64,000 nt of DNA from Streptomyces sp. DSM 15324 (GCF_001514285.1 NZ_KQ949025.1:732559-796558); one strand, 5' to 3'; shown: positions 50,533 to 60,068, counted from the stretch's first letter. Notes: generated from the sequence alone by a model not told the origin. A program made the numbers and translations.

Positions 50533-51732
50533 CTAGTTGGAAGCGAGCAGCTTCAACTCGGGGTGTGCGGTGCCGCCTTCGATGGCCGTCGAGGAGATGT
50601 GGGACATCACGCGCTCGTCGACCGGGTCGTTCGCCGGGTCGTCGTGCACGACGAGGTGCTCGTACGTGGTCGACCGCTGGGCGGGGACCCGGCCCGCCTT
50701 GCGGATCAGGTCGATGATCTCCAGCCGGTTGGAGCGGTGCTTGGCGCCGGCCGAGGAGACGACGTTCTCCTCCAGCATGATCGAGCCGAGGTCGTCGGCG
50801 CCGTAGTGCAGGGAGAGTTGCCCGACCTCCTTGCCGGTGGTGAGCCACGAACCCTGGATGTGCTGGATGTTGTCCATGAACAGGCGCGCGATGGCGATCA
50901 TCCGCAGGTACTCGAAGAGGGTCGCCTGCGTACGGCCCTTCAGGTGGTTGTTCTCGGGCTGGTAGGTGTACGGGATGAAGGCGCGGAAGCCCCCCGTCCG
51001 GTCCTGTACGTCACGGATCATCCGCAGGTGCTCGATGCGCTCGGCGTTGGTCTCGCCGGTGCCCATGAGCATGGTGGACGTCGACTCCACGCCCAGCCGG
51101 TGCGCGGTCTCCATGATCTCCAGCCAGCGCTCGCCGGACTCCTTCAGGGGCGCGATGGCCTTGCGGGGGCGTGCGGGCAGCAGTTCGGCGCCGGCGCCGG
51201 CGAAGGAGTCGAGACCCGCCGCGTGGATGCGGGTGATGGCCTCCTCGACCGACACGCCGGAGATCCGGGCCATGTGCTCGACCTCGGAGGCGCCCAGCGA
51301 GTGGATCACCAGCTGGGGGTACGCCTCCTTGATGGCGGAGAAGTGCTTCTCGTAGTACTCGACGCCGTAGTCGGGGTGGTGGCCGCCCTGGAACATGATC
51401 TGGGTGCCGCCGAGTTCGACGGTCTCGGCGCAGCGGCGCAGGATGTCGTCGAGGTCGCGGGTCCAGCCCTTGGCCGTGTCCTTGGGGGCCGCGTAGAAGG
51501 CGCAGAACTTGCACGCCGTGACGCACACGTTGGTGTAGTTGATGTTCCGCTCGATGATGTACGTCGCGATGTGCTCGGTCCCGGCGTACTTGCGGCGGCG
51601 TACGGCGTCGGCGGCGGCGCCCAGGGCGTGCAGGGGCGCGTCGCGGTAGAGGACGAGCGCCTCCTCCGGGGTGATGCGCCCGCCCTCGGCGGCACGGTCG
51701 AGCACAGACTGGAGGTCGGCCTTCTCGGTCAC
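50533..51732 (-). CDS. mqnC: cyclic dehypoxanthinyl futalosine synthase
   Basis: 399 residues. Radical-SAM enzyme of the futalosine menaquinone pathway; it cyclises dehypoxanthinyl futalosine. The cluster motif is C70-x3-C74-x2-C77 in NVCVTACKFCAFY. Further blocks: GGTQIMFQGGHHPDYGVEYYE, LDSFAGAGAELLPARPRK and YTYQPENNHLKGRTQATLFE. GTG at 51732 (VTEKADLQ) is chosen over an upstream TTG at 51753 because AAAGGGACG lies at the right distance. mqnA is 2.7 kb away, separated by the prepilin peptidase and kinase genes. Confidence 0.95.
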   Translation of the reverse strand: MTEKADLQSVLDRAAEGGRITPEEALVLYRDAPLHALGAAADAVRRRKYAGTEHIATYIIERNINYTNVCVTACKFCAFYAAPKDTAKGWTRDLDDILRRCAETVELGGTQIMFQGGHHPDYGVEYYEKHFSAIKEAYPQLVIHSLGASEVEHMARISGVSVEEAITRIHAAGLDSFAGAGAELLPARPRKAIAPLKESGERWLEIMETAHRLGVESTSTMLMGTGETNAERIEHLRMIRDVQDRTGGFRAFIPYTYQPENNHLKGRTQATLFEYLRMIAIARLFMDNIQHIQGSWLTTGKEVGQLSLHYGADDLGSIMLEENVVSSAGAKHRSNRLEIIDLIRKAGRVPAQRSTTYEHLVVHDDPANDPVDERVMSHISSTAIEGGTAHPELKLLASN

Positions 51733-51805
51733 CGGAAGCGTCCCTTTCGTCAAGGGGTCAGGACGGACCGAACCAGCCTACGCCAGCGTTTTCGCGCGCC
51801 TGTGC

Positions 51806-52621
51806 TCAGGCCGCGTACGCGCCGATCAGCACCCCCGTGAAGGCCCCCGTGAGCATGAACGGGCCGAAGGGGACGGTGGTCCGGCGGGTGGCGCGGCCGG
51901 CCACGGCGAGCGCGAGGCCGTAGAGGGCGCCGAGGCCGAAGGCGGCGAGGGTGCCGAGCATGAGGGTCGGCCAGCCGTACCAGCCGAGGACGGCGCCGGT
52001 CGCGAGGGCCAGTTTCACATCGCCGAACGCCAGGCCGGCCGGGTTGATCAGGTGCAGGAGGAGGTGGCCGGCGGCGAGGGCGAGGGAGCCGAGCAGGGCC
52101 GTCGTCCAGCGCCCCGCGTGTTCGGGGAGCAGGGCGGTCACCCCGAGGAGGGCCAGGGCGGTGGCGGCGAGGGGAAGGGTGAGGGGGTCCGGGAGGCGCT
52201 GGACCCGTACGTCGACGACCGCGAGGAGCACCGCGGCCGGGGCCAGCAGCAGCCAGACGGCCAGCTCGGGGCGGGTCCCGGTGGCCGCGGCGAGGGCCGC
52301 GCAGAGGACGGCCGTGACGGTGGGCAGGAGGAGCGCGCCGGGGGCGTACGACGCACCGGGGGGCGTGCATCCTCGGCAGCCGCCCCGCCCGAGCCACCCG
52401 CGCACGGGGTGACCCTCGGGGCAGGTGTCGTACCACCCCTGGTCGGCCCGCTCCACCGGCACGGAGAGGCGGTACGCCGGCCGCGGCAGGAACGCTCCCG
52501 CCAGCGCGCCCCACAGGGCGGCGACGACGACCAGGGTGAGGGTGCCGGGAGGAGCGGTCGTCGGGAGCGTCATCGCAAGCGGCGTCGGAAGCGTCACCGG
52601 GAGCGGCGTCGGGAGCGTCAT
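51806..52621 (-). CDS. prepilin peptidase-type (A24) membrane aspartyl protease
   Basis: 271 residues, seven or eight hydrophobic segments. The two catalytic Asp residues are in LLAVVDVRVQRLPDPLTLP and GLAFGDVKLALATGAVLGW, the A24 peptidase signature. A Cys-rich loop (TCPEGHP, then GGCRGCTPPG) recalls the zinc-binding segment of larger prepilin peptidases. The N-terminus MTLPTPLPVTLPTPLAMTLP is repetitive. Start could be ATG 52621 or 52573. No pilin or secretion genes are adjacent. It might process Flp/Tad-type pilins encoded elsewhere. Confidence 0.85.
   Translation of the reverse strand: MTLPTPLPVTLPTPLAMTLPTTAPPGTLTLVVVAALWGALAGAFLPRPAYRLSVPVERADQGWYDTCPEGHPVRGWLGRGGCRGCTPPGASYAPGALLLPTVTAVLCAALAAATGTRPELAVWLLLAPAAVLLAVVDVRVQRLPDPLTLPLAATALALLGVTALLPEHAGRWTTALLGSLALAAGHLLLHLINPAGLAFGDVKLALATGAVLGWYGWPTLMLGTLAAFGLGALYGLALAVAGRATRRTTVPFGPFMLTGAFTGVLIGAYAA
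52560..52621. repeat. short repeats encoding the prepilin peptidase N-terminus
   Basis: GGGAGCGTCATCG and GGCGTCGG-type units alternate three times, giving the MTLPTPLP repeats on the minus strand. They leave the true start of the gene uncertain. Confidence 0.6.
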
Positions 52622-52630
52622 CGGGAGCCC

Positions 52631-54319
52631 CTACCCCTGGCCCACCTTGGACAGCCGCGCCGTCGGATTGCCCTCCGCGCTGCTGTCCGAGGTGTAGGTG
52701 AGGTCGTCGCCGGTCGGCGTGAAGCGGATCGTGTGGGGCTCGGGGTTGCAGCCGGCGTGGTTGGACTTCGCGCCCACCGAGTCGGCGACGACCTCCTTCG
52801 CCGTCACCTTCTTCAGCGTCAGCACGTCCACGCAGACCGTGCCGAGGCCGTCGGTCTGCCGCAGCTCACCCACCTTCGCGCCCACCGCGGCCTGGCGCAG
52901 CGTCACCCGGAAGGTGCCCATGGGGAGCGTGCCGCCGAGGCCGGTGCCCTCGCCCTCCCAGATGCCGGCGTACCGGGCCGGCAGGGCACCGGCGCCCTCG
53001 CTGTCCACCGGGCCGCTCGACACGTCGGTGGGTGCCGGGCTCGAAGCGGCCGTGGGCGTCACGGAGTACGCGCCGCTGCCGGCGTCGGCGTCCGTGTCGT
53101 CGCCGCTGCCCGGCAGCAGGTCGAACACGACCGCCGAGCCGACCGTCACCGCCGCCAGTGCCCCGGCGACCGCCAGGGCGACGGTGCAGCTCAGGCGCCG
53201 TCCGCGCCCGCCCTCCCCCGGCGCCGCCGCGGCCGACACGGTGACGGACACCTTCCCGGGGCCGCCGCCGGTCCCGCGCACCACGGGCGCGTCCGCCGGT
53301 GTCCCGGGAACGGCGTCCATCGGCGGCGGCGGCCCGAACTCGCCCGAGGCCACCGGCCGCTGGGCCGCCGCGGCCACCCCGCTGAGCCCCACCGGCCCGG
53401 AGGCCGGCTCCCGCGCGTCCGTCGCCTCCAGGTTCAGCAGCTGTACGGCACTCCGCCCGACCTGTTCCACCAGCGCGCCCGGCAGCCAGCCGCCGGCCAT
53501 GAGCCGCGCCGCGCCCTCGGGAGCGAGCCGCCGGGCCAGTTCGCCGGGGGCCGGCCGGTCCGCGGGATCCTTGGCGAGGCAGTCCTCGACGACCTCCCGC
53601 AGCAGGCCGGGCGCCAGCTCGCCGAGCGCCGGCTCCTCGTGGACGACCTTGTAGAGCAGGGCGGCGGAGGAGTCGCCGGGGAAGGGCGGTGCACCGGTCG
53701 CGGCGTACGCCAGCACCGCGCCGAACGAGAAGACGTCGGACGCGCCGGACACGCCCCGGCCGAGGATCTGCTCGGGGGCCATGTAGCCGGGTGAGCCGAC
53801 GGAGACGCCGGTCGAGGTGAGCGAGGCGGTGCCGTCGGTCGCGCGGGCGATGCCGAAGTCGATGAGCAGCGGTCCGTCCACGGTGAGCAGCAGGTTGGAG
53901 GGCTTGACGTCCCGGTGCACCAGCCCCAGCTCGTGCACGGCCGCCAGCGCCTCGGCGAGGCCCGCGCCGAGCGCCCGTACGGTGTGCTCGGGCAGCGGGC
54001 CGTGGGCGGCGACGGCCGCGGCGAGCGAGGGGCCGGCCGCGTAGGCCGTGGCGACCCAGGGCACGGCGGCCTCCGGGTCGGCGTCCAGCACCGGAGCGGT
54101 CCAGGCGCCGCCGACCCGGCGGGCGGCCTCGACCTCGCGCCTGAAGCGGGTGCGGAACTCGTCGTCGAGGGCGAGGTGGGGATGCACGATCTTCACGGCG
54201 ACCGTGCGGCCCCCGGCACTGCGGCCGAGGTAGACCCGGCCCATCCCACCGGAACCGAGCCGGCCGAGCAGCCGGTAGGGCCCGACGGCTCTGGGTTCGT
54301 CGGCTCCGAGCGGCTGCAT
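52631..54319 (-). CDS. transmembrane serine/threonine protein kinase
   Basis: 562 residues. Kinase domain about 14-270: Gly loop LGRLGSGGMGRVYLG, Lys43 in VAVKIVHPHL, catalytic loop LVHRDVKPSNLLL (Asp137), DFG at 154-156 and APEQILGRGVSGASDVFSFG. A Pro/Ala-rich linker, one membrane helix (about 377-400) and an extracytoplasmic domain of about 160 residues without PASTA repeats follow; the latter holds PARYAGIWEGEGTGLGG, a strand-rich fold seen after several Streptomyces kinases. All catalytic residues are present. ATG 54317-54319 has AAGGGG upstream. The prepilin peptidase starts 10 bases after its stop. Confidence 0.93.
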   Translation of the reverse strand: MQPLGADEPRAVGPYRLLGRLGSGGMGRVYLGRSAGGRTVAVKIVHPHLALDDEFRTRFRREVEAARRVGGAWTAPVLDADPEAAVPWVATAYAAGPSLAAAVAAHGPLPEHTVRALGAGLAEALAAVHELGLVHRDVKPSNLLLTVDGPLLIDFGIARATDGTASLTSTGVSVGSPGYMAPEQILGRGVSGASDVFSFGAVLAYAATGAPPFPGDSSAALLYKVVHEEPALGELAPGLLREVVEDCLAKDPADRPAPGELARRLAPEGAARLMAGGWLPGALVEQVGRSAVQLLNLEATDAREPASGPVGLSGVAAAAQRPVASGEFGPPPPMDAVPGTPADAPVVRGTGGGPGKVSVTVSAAAAPGEGGRGRRLSCTVALAVAGALAAVTVGSAVVFDLLPGSGDDTDADAGSGAYSVTPTAASSPAPTDVSSGPVDSEGAGALPARYAGIWEGEGTGLGGTLPMGTFRVTLRQAAVGAKVGELRQTDGLGTVCVDVLTLKKVTAKEVVADSVGAKSNHAGCNPEPHTIRFTPTGDDLTYTSDSSAEGNPTARLSKVGQG

Positions 54320-54455
54320 GACGTTCCCCTTCCCCCCGTCCGCGCATGCGGTCGTACGAGCGCTCATCGTCGTGCCCCGACGACACCGGGCGCAATGCCG
54401 GCACCGCCGCGTGCGGCAGCCGACGCCCGCGCCACCGGCCCCCCCTACGCCCCCC

Positions 54456-55313
<858 letters not shown>

Positions 55314-55406
55314 CTAGCCCCGGTGGAGTACCCTTCGAACTCTGACCCCCGGGTCAACCCCTCCACCGGACGTTCAAACATCCGGGTGACGTGATCTTGG
55401 CCCCTA

Positions 55407-55434
55407 TTGCTTTCGGCTGCCCGCATGCTAGGCT
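55407..55434 (+). promoter_or_regulatory. probable promoter of cold-shock gene with long leader
   Basis: TTGCTT (55407-55412) and TAGGCT (55429-55434) are 16 bases apart. A perfect TTGACA occurs again at 55500-55505 ahead of TATGCATTGT and may be a second promoter. The leader from the first would be about 150 bases, AT-richer than its surroundings, as is common for cold-shock mRNAs. Confidence 0.5.
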
Positions 55435-55588
55435 CGCCGCAAGTTGCAGTTTGGTTTCCCTTGCAGTACAGAGCCTGCGGAGCATGTAACCGCGGGCTCT
55501 TGACATTTTCAGACGTATGCATTGTGCGGCACTGCTTTCACCTTGCAGGTTCTGGAGCAGGGCAACCCTTTGGGCCCAAGGAGGGCTT

Positions 55589-55792
55589 ATGGCTACCGGA
55601 ACCGTGAAGTGGTTCAACGCCGAAAAGGGCTTTGGCTTCATCGCCCAGGAAGGCGGCGGCCCCGACGTCTTCGTCCACTACTCCGCGATCAACGCGCAGG
55701 GTTTCCGTTCCCTCGAGGAGAACCAGCAGGTCTCCTTCGACGTGACGCAGGGCCCGAAGGGTCCGCAGGCGGAGAACGTCACCCCCGTGTGA
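55589..55792 (+). CDS. cold-shock domain protein
   Basis: 67 residues, a single OB-fold cold-shock domain: [18 protein letters not shown] with RNP1 (KGFGFI) and RNP2 (DVFVHY). The end [16 protein letters not shown] is the standard CspA-type closing segment. AAGGAGGG stands seven bases before the ATG. It binds single-stranded RNA or DNA and works as an RNA chaperone. A terminator follows at 55834. Confidence 0.96.
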   Translation: MATGTVKWFNAEKGFGFIAQEGGGPDVFVHYSAINAQGFRSLEENQQVSFDVTQGPKGPQAENVTPV

Positions 55793-55833
55793 CGATCCTC
55801 CCCCCTGTGATCGCAATCTGAAAGCAGTACCCA

Positions 55834-55865
55834 AGGAGCCCCGCGCCATCCGGCACGGGGCTCCT
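55834..55865 (+). terminator. hairpin after cold-shock gene
   Basis: Perfect 10-base arms AGGAGCCCCG and CGGGGCTCCT with a 12-base loop, followed by GCCTTTCC. It lies 42 bases after the stop codon. Confidence 0.88.
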
Positions 55866-56499
55866 GCCTTTCCCCGGTGAATTTCCGGTGAATTCCCGGG
55901 GCGCCCCCTCCTCCCAGCCCCTGTGGACTTGGCGATGCCGGGCCCGGCCGGATACGGCCATTCGTCCGCGACAGCTCACTCGTCCGGGTGGTGAGCGGGG
56001 TGATAGGCCCCTCCTTCGGCACGCTCGCCGTGGCCGGCGGATTGCCCATCCGGGTGCCGTGCTGATGTCCCTGAGGGGGTACGCGGGCTCCGCTCCCAGC
56101 TCAGCGCCACCCTTACGGCCGCATTCAGCCTCCCCCTCGCCGAGTTCCTCGGCCCCGGCCGGGCCGCCCGGCTCCTGGGGCGGTGCGACAGCGGGCGGAA
56201 CGCGGGCGTCCGCACCGGCGCGCCGCGGCCTCGGGGCCCCTGCCCCGCCGTACTCGTCGCCCTGATCCTGCCGCCCCCGCGCGCCGACGCCGGGCTGCAC
56301 CACCGCGTTCGTCCCCACCGGTGGCGCGGTGCTGCTCGCGGCTGCTCGCGGCTGCTCGCGCCGGCCGGGCTCCTGGCGTACGCCATCCGGCCAGCCGCAC
56401 GGATGGCGTACGCCGATGAACGCGACGCCGTGCGGGGGTGGCCTGAAAGCGCCCCCGGGCAGGCCTCGCTGTCGGTGGCCTTGGCTAGGGTCCCCGGCC
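55866..56499. other. 634-base stretch without an intact gene
   Basis: On the plus strand, 56085-56480 translates without stops into partly protein-like sequence (SQLSATLTAAFSLPLAEFLG, PAVLVALILPPP, LLAPAGLLAYAIRPAARM), which could be a decayed membrane-protein gene; no convincing start or family was found. GCTGCTCGCG is repeated three times near 56330. A short inverted element lies at 55875-55895 (GGTGAATTTCC/GGTGAATTCC, direct copies). Confidence 0.4.
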
Positions 56500-57210
56500 A
56501 TGACCGACGCCACCGAGGCCATCGACGCCCCGGCCACCCCAGCCACCGCCCCCGTCACGTCCACCACCGCCCCCGACTTCGTCGCGGCGACCCGCGCCTT
56601 CTACGACGCCATCGCCGAGGACTACGCCGAGCGCTACAGCGACGAGCTGGTGGCGAGGCCGCTGGAGCGAGCCGTGCTCACGGCCTACGCGGAGCTGGTC
56701 GGCCCCGGCGGCCGGGTGGCGGACCTGGGATGCGGGCCCGGCCGGACCACGGGGTTCCTCGCCCGCCAGGGCCTCGACGTCTTAGGGCTGGACCTGTCGG
56801 AGTCGATGCTGGCGATCGCCCGGCGCGAGAACCCGCGGATCCGCTTCCGGCAGGGCTCGATGCTGAAGCTGGACGAGCCCGACGGGCAGCTGGCCGGGGT
56901 GGTCTCCTTCTACTCCTCCATCCACACCCCGTGGACCGAACTGCCCGCCCTCTTCGCCGAGTTCCACCGCGTGCTCGCCCCCGGAAGCCCTCTCCTCCTC
57001 GGCTTCCAGGTCGGCGACGAGCCCCGGCACTACGACCGGCCCTGGGGCCACCCGGTGGCCCTGACCTTCCTGCGCCGGCGCCCGGAGGCGATGACCGAGC
57101 TGCTGACGGCGGCCGGCTTCGTCCCGCTGTCGTGCACGGTACGGCAGCCGGAGCCCGCCCTCGACGAGAAGACCCCGCACGCCTTCCTGATCCTGCGCAA
57201 GGCCGCCTGA
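56500..57210 (+). CDS. class I SAM-dependent methyltransferase
   Basis: 236 residues. TRAFYDAIAEDYAERYSDEL before the SAM-binding motif RVADLGCGPGRTTGFLARQG, then GLDLSESMLAIARREN and GVVSFYSSIHTPWTELPALF, which resembles small-molecule methyltransferases of the Methyltransf_11/25 group. The N-terminal 27 residues are Ala/Thr/Pro-rich. The start codon lies eight bases after TAGGGT (56486-56491), so the transcript may be leaderless; AGGG in the same place could also serve as a weak ribosome-binding site. Convergent with the sugar-binding protein gene, 7 bases apart. Substrate unknown. Confidence 0.87.
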   Translation: MTDATEAIDAPATPATAPVTSTTAPDFVAATRAFYDAIAEDYAERYSDELVARPLERAVLTAYAELVGPGGRVADLGCGPGRTTGFLARQGLDVLGLDLSESMLAIARRENPRIRFRQGSMLKLDEPDGQLAGVVSFYSSIHTPWTELPALFAEFHRVLAPGSPLLLGFQVGDEPRHYDRPWGHPVALTFLRRRPEAMTELLTAAGFVPLSCTVRQPEPALDEKTPHAFLILRKAA

Positions 57211-57217
57211 ACGGCGC

Positions 57218-58312
57218 CTACTTGAGCTCGGCGGCGGTGTAGTAGCCGCCGGCGACCAGCACGTAGTCGTAGTTGGACTTGTCCACGCTGGTGGGCTGGA
57301 GGAGATAGGCGGGCACGGGCTTCACGCCGTTGTCGTAGTCCCGTCTGTTGTTCAGCCGGGGCGTCCGGCCGCTGAGGATCGAGTCGACCATGTCGGAGGC
57401 GACCTCGCCGAGCTGGCGCACGTCCTTGTAGACGGTCTGCGACTGCTCGCCCTTGATGATCGACTTCACCGAGGCGAGCTCGGCGTCCTGGCCGGTGATG
57501 ATGGGGTACGGCTTGCCGCCGCTGCCGTAGCCGTACGCCTTCAGCGCGGACAGCACACCCATGGAGATGCCGTCGTACGGGGAGAGGACCGCGTCGATCC
57601 GCTCGTTGACGTAGTACTGGGAGAGGATGCCCTTCATCCGCTTCCCGGCGGTGGGGCCGTCCCAGCGCAGGGTGGTGACCTTGTCCATCGTGGTCTGGCC
57701 GGACCGGACGACCAGCTTCTTGTTGTCCAGGTACGGCTGGAGCAGCGCCATCGCCCCTTGGAAGAAGTACTTGGTGTTGTTGTCGTCGGGAGAACCGGCG
57801 AACAGCTCGATGGTGAACGGCCCCTTGCCGTCCTCCAGGCCGAGCTGCTCGATGATGTAGCGGGCCTCGAGCCGGCCGACCTGCTCGTTGTCGAAGGAGA
57901 CGTAGTAGTCGACGTTCTCGGTGCCGAGGATGAGCCGGTCGTAGGAGATGACGGGTATCTTCGCGGCGGCGGCCTGCTTGAGCACGCCGTTCAGCGACTT
58001 GTTGTCGATGGCCGCGATGATCAGCGCGTCGACACCCTTCTTGACGAGGTCGGCGATCTGCGCGACCTGCTTGTCCGGGTCGTCGTCGCCGTAGACCAGG
58101 TGGGTCTCGTAACCCTGGCCCTTGAGGTCCTGGACCATGCTCTTGCCCTCGGTGAGCCAGCGCTCGGAGGTCCGGGTCGGCATGGCGATGCCGATGGTGC
58201 CGCCCTTGGTCCCGTTCCCGGAACTGCCCCCGCTCAGCTGCCCGCACGCGGACAGAGTTAAGGCGGAGGCCGCTCCGGCGAGGACGGCCAGGGCGGATCG
58301 TCGGTTACGCAT
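57218..58312 (-). CDS. sugar ABC transporter substrate-binding lipoprotein (ChvE-like)
   Basis: 364 residues. Lipoprotein signal: MRNRRSALAVLAGAASALTL, then SAC with the lipidated Cys at 23. Periplasmic-binding-protein type I fold: TIGIAMPTRTSERWLTEGK, DALIIAAIDNKSLNGVLKQA, FAGSPDDNNTKYFFQGAMAL, and ITGQDAELASVKSIIKGEQ. This is the ChvE/multiple-monosaccharide group. Usually the ATPase and permease genes follow directly; here the next gene is a convergent methyltransferase, so the binding protein is an orphan. ATG 58310-58312 with AAGGAAC upstream. It could serve transporters encoded elsewhere or act as a sensor. Confidence 0.92.
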   Translation of the reverse strand: MRNRRSALAVLAGAASALTLSACGQLSGGSSGNGTKGGTIGIAMPTRTSERWLTEGKSMVQDLKGQGYETHLVYGDDDPDKQVAQIADLVKKGVDALIIAAIDNKSLNGVLKQAAAAKIPVISYDRLILGTENVDYYVSFDNEQVGRLEARYIIEQLGLEDGKGPFTIELFAGSPDDNNTKYFFQGAMALLQPYLDNKKLVVRSGQTTMDKVTTLRWDGPTAGKRMKGILSQYYVNERIDAVLSPYDGISMGVLSALKAYGYGSGGKPYPIITGQDAELASVKSIIKGEQSQTVYKDVRQLGEVASDMVDSILSGRTPRLNNRRDYDNGVKPVPAYLLQPTSVDKSNYDYVLVAGGYYTAAELK

Positions 58313-58523
58313 GCTGATCGTTCCTTGTTCTTCTCGTCGTTGAGAGAGGTGACGGCGCATCAGATGCAGGTGAGGGAGCGGCGGCGTGGGGGGACTCGTG
58401 TTCTAAATACCGTCACCTGATCGAAAAATAGCTGGCGCGACACTAGGAGTGGGGACGGGGGGTGTCAACGGGGTGAACTCGAACGGTTACAGAAAGACGC
58501 GACGCACGGAACGGCCGTAAACG
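58313..58523. other. promoter region of the sugar-binding lipoprotein gene
   Basis: An AT-rich block (TGTTCTAAATACCGTC and CGAAAAATAGC, 58398-58432) lies about 90-120 bases upstream of the minus-strand start and probably holds the promoter. Between it and the start there are only purine-rich leader sequences. I see no operator that I can name. Confidence 0.5.
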
Positions 58524-58568
58524 GCTGCGGCGGGCGGGTCCCGGTGAAGGGAACCCGCCCGCCGCAGC
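58524..58568 (-). terminator. strong hairpin terminator after cyclophilin gene
   Basis: Perfect 16-base arms GCTGCGGCGGGCGGGT and ACCCGCCCGCCGCAGC with a 13-base loop. It lies 69 bases beyond the cyclophilin stop, between it and the promoter region of the sugar-binding protein gene. Confidence 0.88.
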
Positions 58569-58636
58569 TCAGAGCAGGTGTCACAGACGCCTCAGGCGTC
58601 ACACCTGCCTCAATTGACTCAGTTGTGGCGTACGTC

Positions 58637-59137
58637 TCAGACGGTGCCGGAGGCCGCGATGGTGATCTTGGCCGAGGTGCGGCCGGAGTCGCTGCCGAGG
58701 CCCTCGATCGTCTTGACGACGTCCATGCCCTCGACGACCTCGCCGAAGACGACGTGCTTGCCGTCCAGCCAGGAGGTCACGATGGTGGTGATGAAGAACT
58801 GCGAGCCGTTGGTGTTGCGGCCCGCGTTGGCCATGCTCAGCAGACCCGGCTTGGTGTGCTTGAGCTCGAAGTTCTCGTCCGCGAACTTCTCGCCGTAGAT
58901 GCTCTTGCCACCGGTGCCGTTGCCCGCGGTGAAGTCACCGCCCTGGAGCATGAAGGCCGGGATGACACGGTGGAAGGACGAACCGGCGTAACCGAAGCCG
59001 TGCTGGCCGGTGGCCAGCTCGCGGAAGTTGCGCGCGGTCTTGGGGACGACGTCGTCGTACAGCTTGAAGACGATGCGCCCGGCGGGCTCGTCGTTGATGG
59101 TGATGTCGAAGTAAACGTTCTCGCTCATGGAGCCCAT
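58637..59137 (-). CDS. cyclophilin-type peptidyl-prolyl cis-trans isomerase
   Basis: 166 residues, single cyclophilin domain without signal peptide, hence cytoplasmic. Active-site blocks: [20 protein letters not shown] with the catalytic Arg, [20 protein letters not shown], and [19 protein letters not shown]. It speeds prolyl isomerisation in protein folding. The start at 59137 ([10 protein letters not shown]) has GAGGA close by; ATG 59128 (MSENVYF) matches homologues better but has its ribosome-binding site too far. Ends with the strong hairpin at 58524. Confidence 0.95.
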   Translation of the reverse strand: MGSMSENVYFDITINDEPAGRIVFKLYDDVVPKTARNFRELATGQHGFGYAGSSFHRVIPAFMLQGGDFTAGNGTGGKSIYGEKFADENFELKHTKPGLLSMANAGRNTNGSQFFITTIVTSWLDGKHVVFGEVVEGMDVVKTIEGLGSDSGRTSAKITIAASGTV

Positions 59138-59284
59138 AATTCCTCGCTTCGGCCGCCTACCGGTAATCGGCGGGGCCGGGCACGGCCGGACCCGGCTGGG
59201 CAGGGCCCTGCGGCCCGCTCCGGCGGCGGGGGTCGGCGCGGGGGTCGGCGCAGGGGTCGCCGCCGGGGAGCATGCCCTCGAACG

Positions 59285-59470
59285 CTACTCGAAGCTCACC
59301 GTGAAGCGGTCCTGCCACCCGAGTTCCTCGTCCTGCGACTGGACACGGAGCAGGACGTCACGGATCTTCGCGAACTCGCCTTCCCCCAGCGCCCTGGCTA
59401 GAACTCGCGACAGGAGGGCACGCATGTCCGACTCGGACCGAATGTCCGCCCCGTCGATGTCGAGCCTCAT
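59285..59470 (-). CDS. 61-residue hypothetical protein
   Basis: MRLDIDGADIRSESDMRALL and then ALGEGEFAKIRDVLLRVQSQ: a short strand followed by two predicted helices, acidic. No family recognised; the opening recalls the start of barstar-like proteins, but the rest does not. It begins four bases after the stop of the secreted protein gene, so the two are surely co-transcribed. A cytoplasmic partner of an exported protein is the simplest reading, not proven. Confidence 0.6.
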   Translation of the reverse strand: MRLDIDGADIRSESDMRALLSRVLARALGEGEFAKIRDVLLRVQSQDEELGWQDRFTVSFE

Positions 59471-59474
59471 CGTT

Positions 59475-60068
59475 TCAGGCCGGCTTGCCCGGAGTGCCGT
59501 TCGGTGGCCAGTACTCGAATCCATTGCCGCCGTACCAGCCCAGGCGGGTGGTGCCGCAGCCGGTGCTGTAGAAGTCGAGGAAGTCGTAGTAGACGGCCTT
59601 GATGGACCTCTTGGGGAAGGTGACCGAGAACTCGGTGGTGAGCGTGCCTTTCGCGGGGATCGTGCCCACGGAGAGGGCGGCGGAGTTCCACAGCGGCAGG
59701 GAGCCGTTGGTCTCCGGTTTCCAGTGCAGGGCCGCCTTGTGCCAGTGGCCGGTGCCGACGCGCCACTTGACCAGGGGTGCCGGGCCCCGGTTCTTCATGA
59801 GGTTGCCGAGGGCGAAGACGACGGTGGCCTTGTTCAGCTTCACGTTCTCCGTGTTGTGCACCCGGATGCGGGCGTGCAGGGCCACTCCTGCCCGTTGTGC
59901 GGTGGGCACGACCGAGCCCGCCGCGTCGGAGGCCGTCACCGCGCCGTACCGGCAGTCGTACGCGGCCGGGGCCGACGTGGCGGCTCCGGCGGGGTGGGAG
60001 CCCACGCCCAGGACGCCGGCCGCGGCGACGAGCGCCGCGGCTCTGAAGGGAACGGTGGCGTTCAACAT
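59475..60068 (-). CDS. secreted hypothetical protein
   Basis: 197 residues. Clear signal peptide (1-29: MLNATVPFRAAALVAAAGVL to PAGA). The mature part is strand-rich, with AALHARIRVHNTENVKLNK, VKWRVGTGHWHKAALHWKPE and VYYDFLDFYSTGCGTTRLGW. Two Cys (in YDCRYG and STGCGT) could form a disulfide. No enzyme motif is recognised. The ATG at 60066-60068 has GAGGAGGAC directly upstream, an excellent ribosome-binding site. First gene of a two-gene unit with the 61-residue protein. It sits at the edge of the accessory scar. Confidence 0.78.
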   Translation of the reverse strand: MLNATVPFRAAALVAAAGVLGVGSHPAGAATSAPAAYDCRYGAVTASDAAGSVVPTAQRAGVALHARIRVHNTENVKLNKATVVFALGNLMKNRGPAPLVKWRVGTGHWHKAALHWKPETNGSLPLWNSAALSVGTIPAKGTLTTEFSVTFPKRSIKAVYYDFLDFYSTGCGTTRLGWYGGNGFEYWPPNGTPGKPA

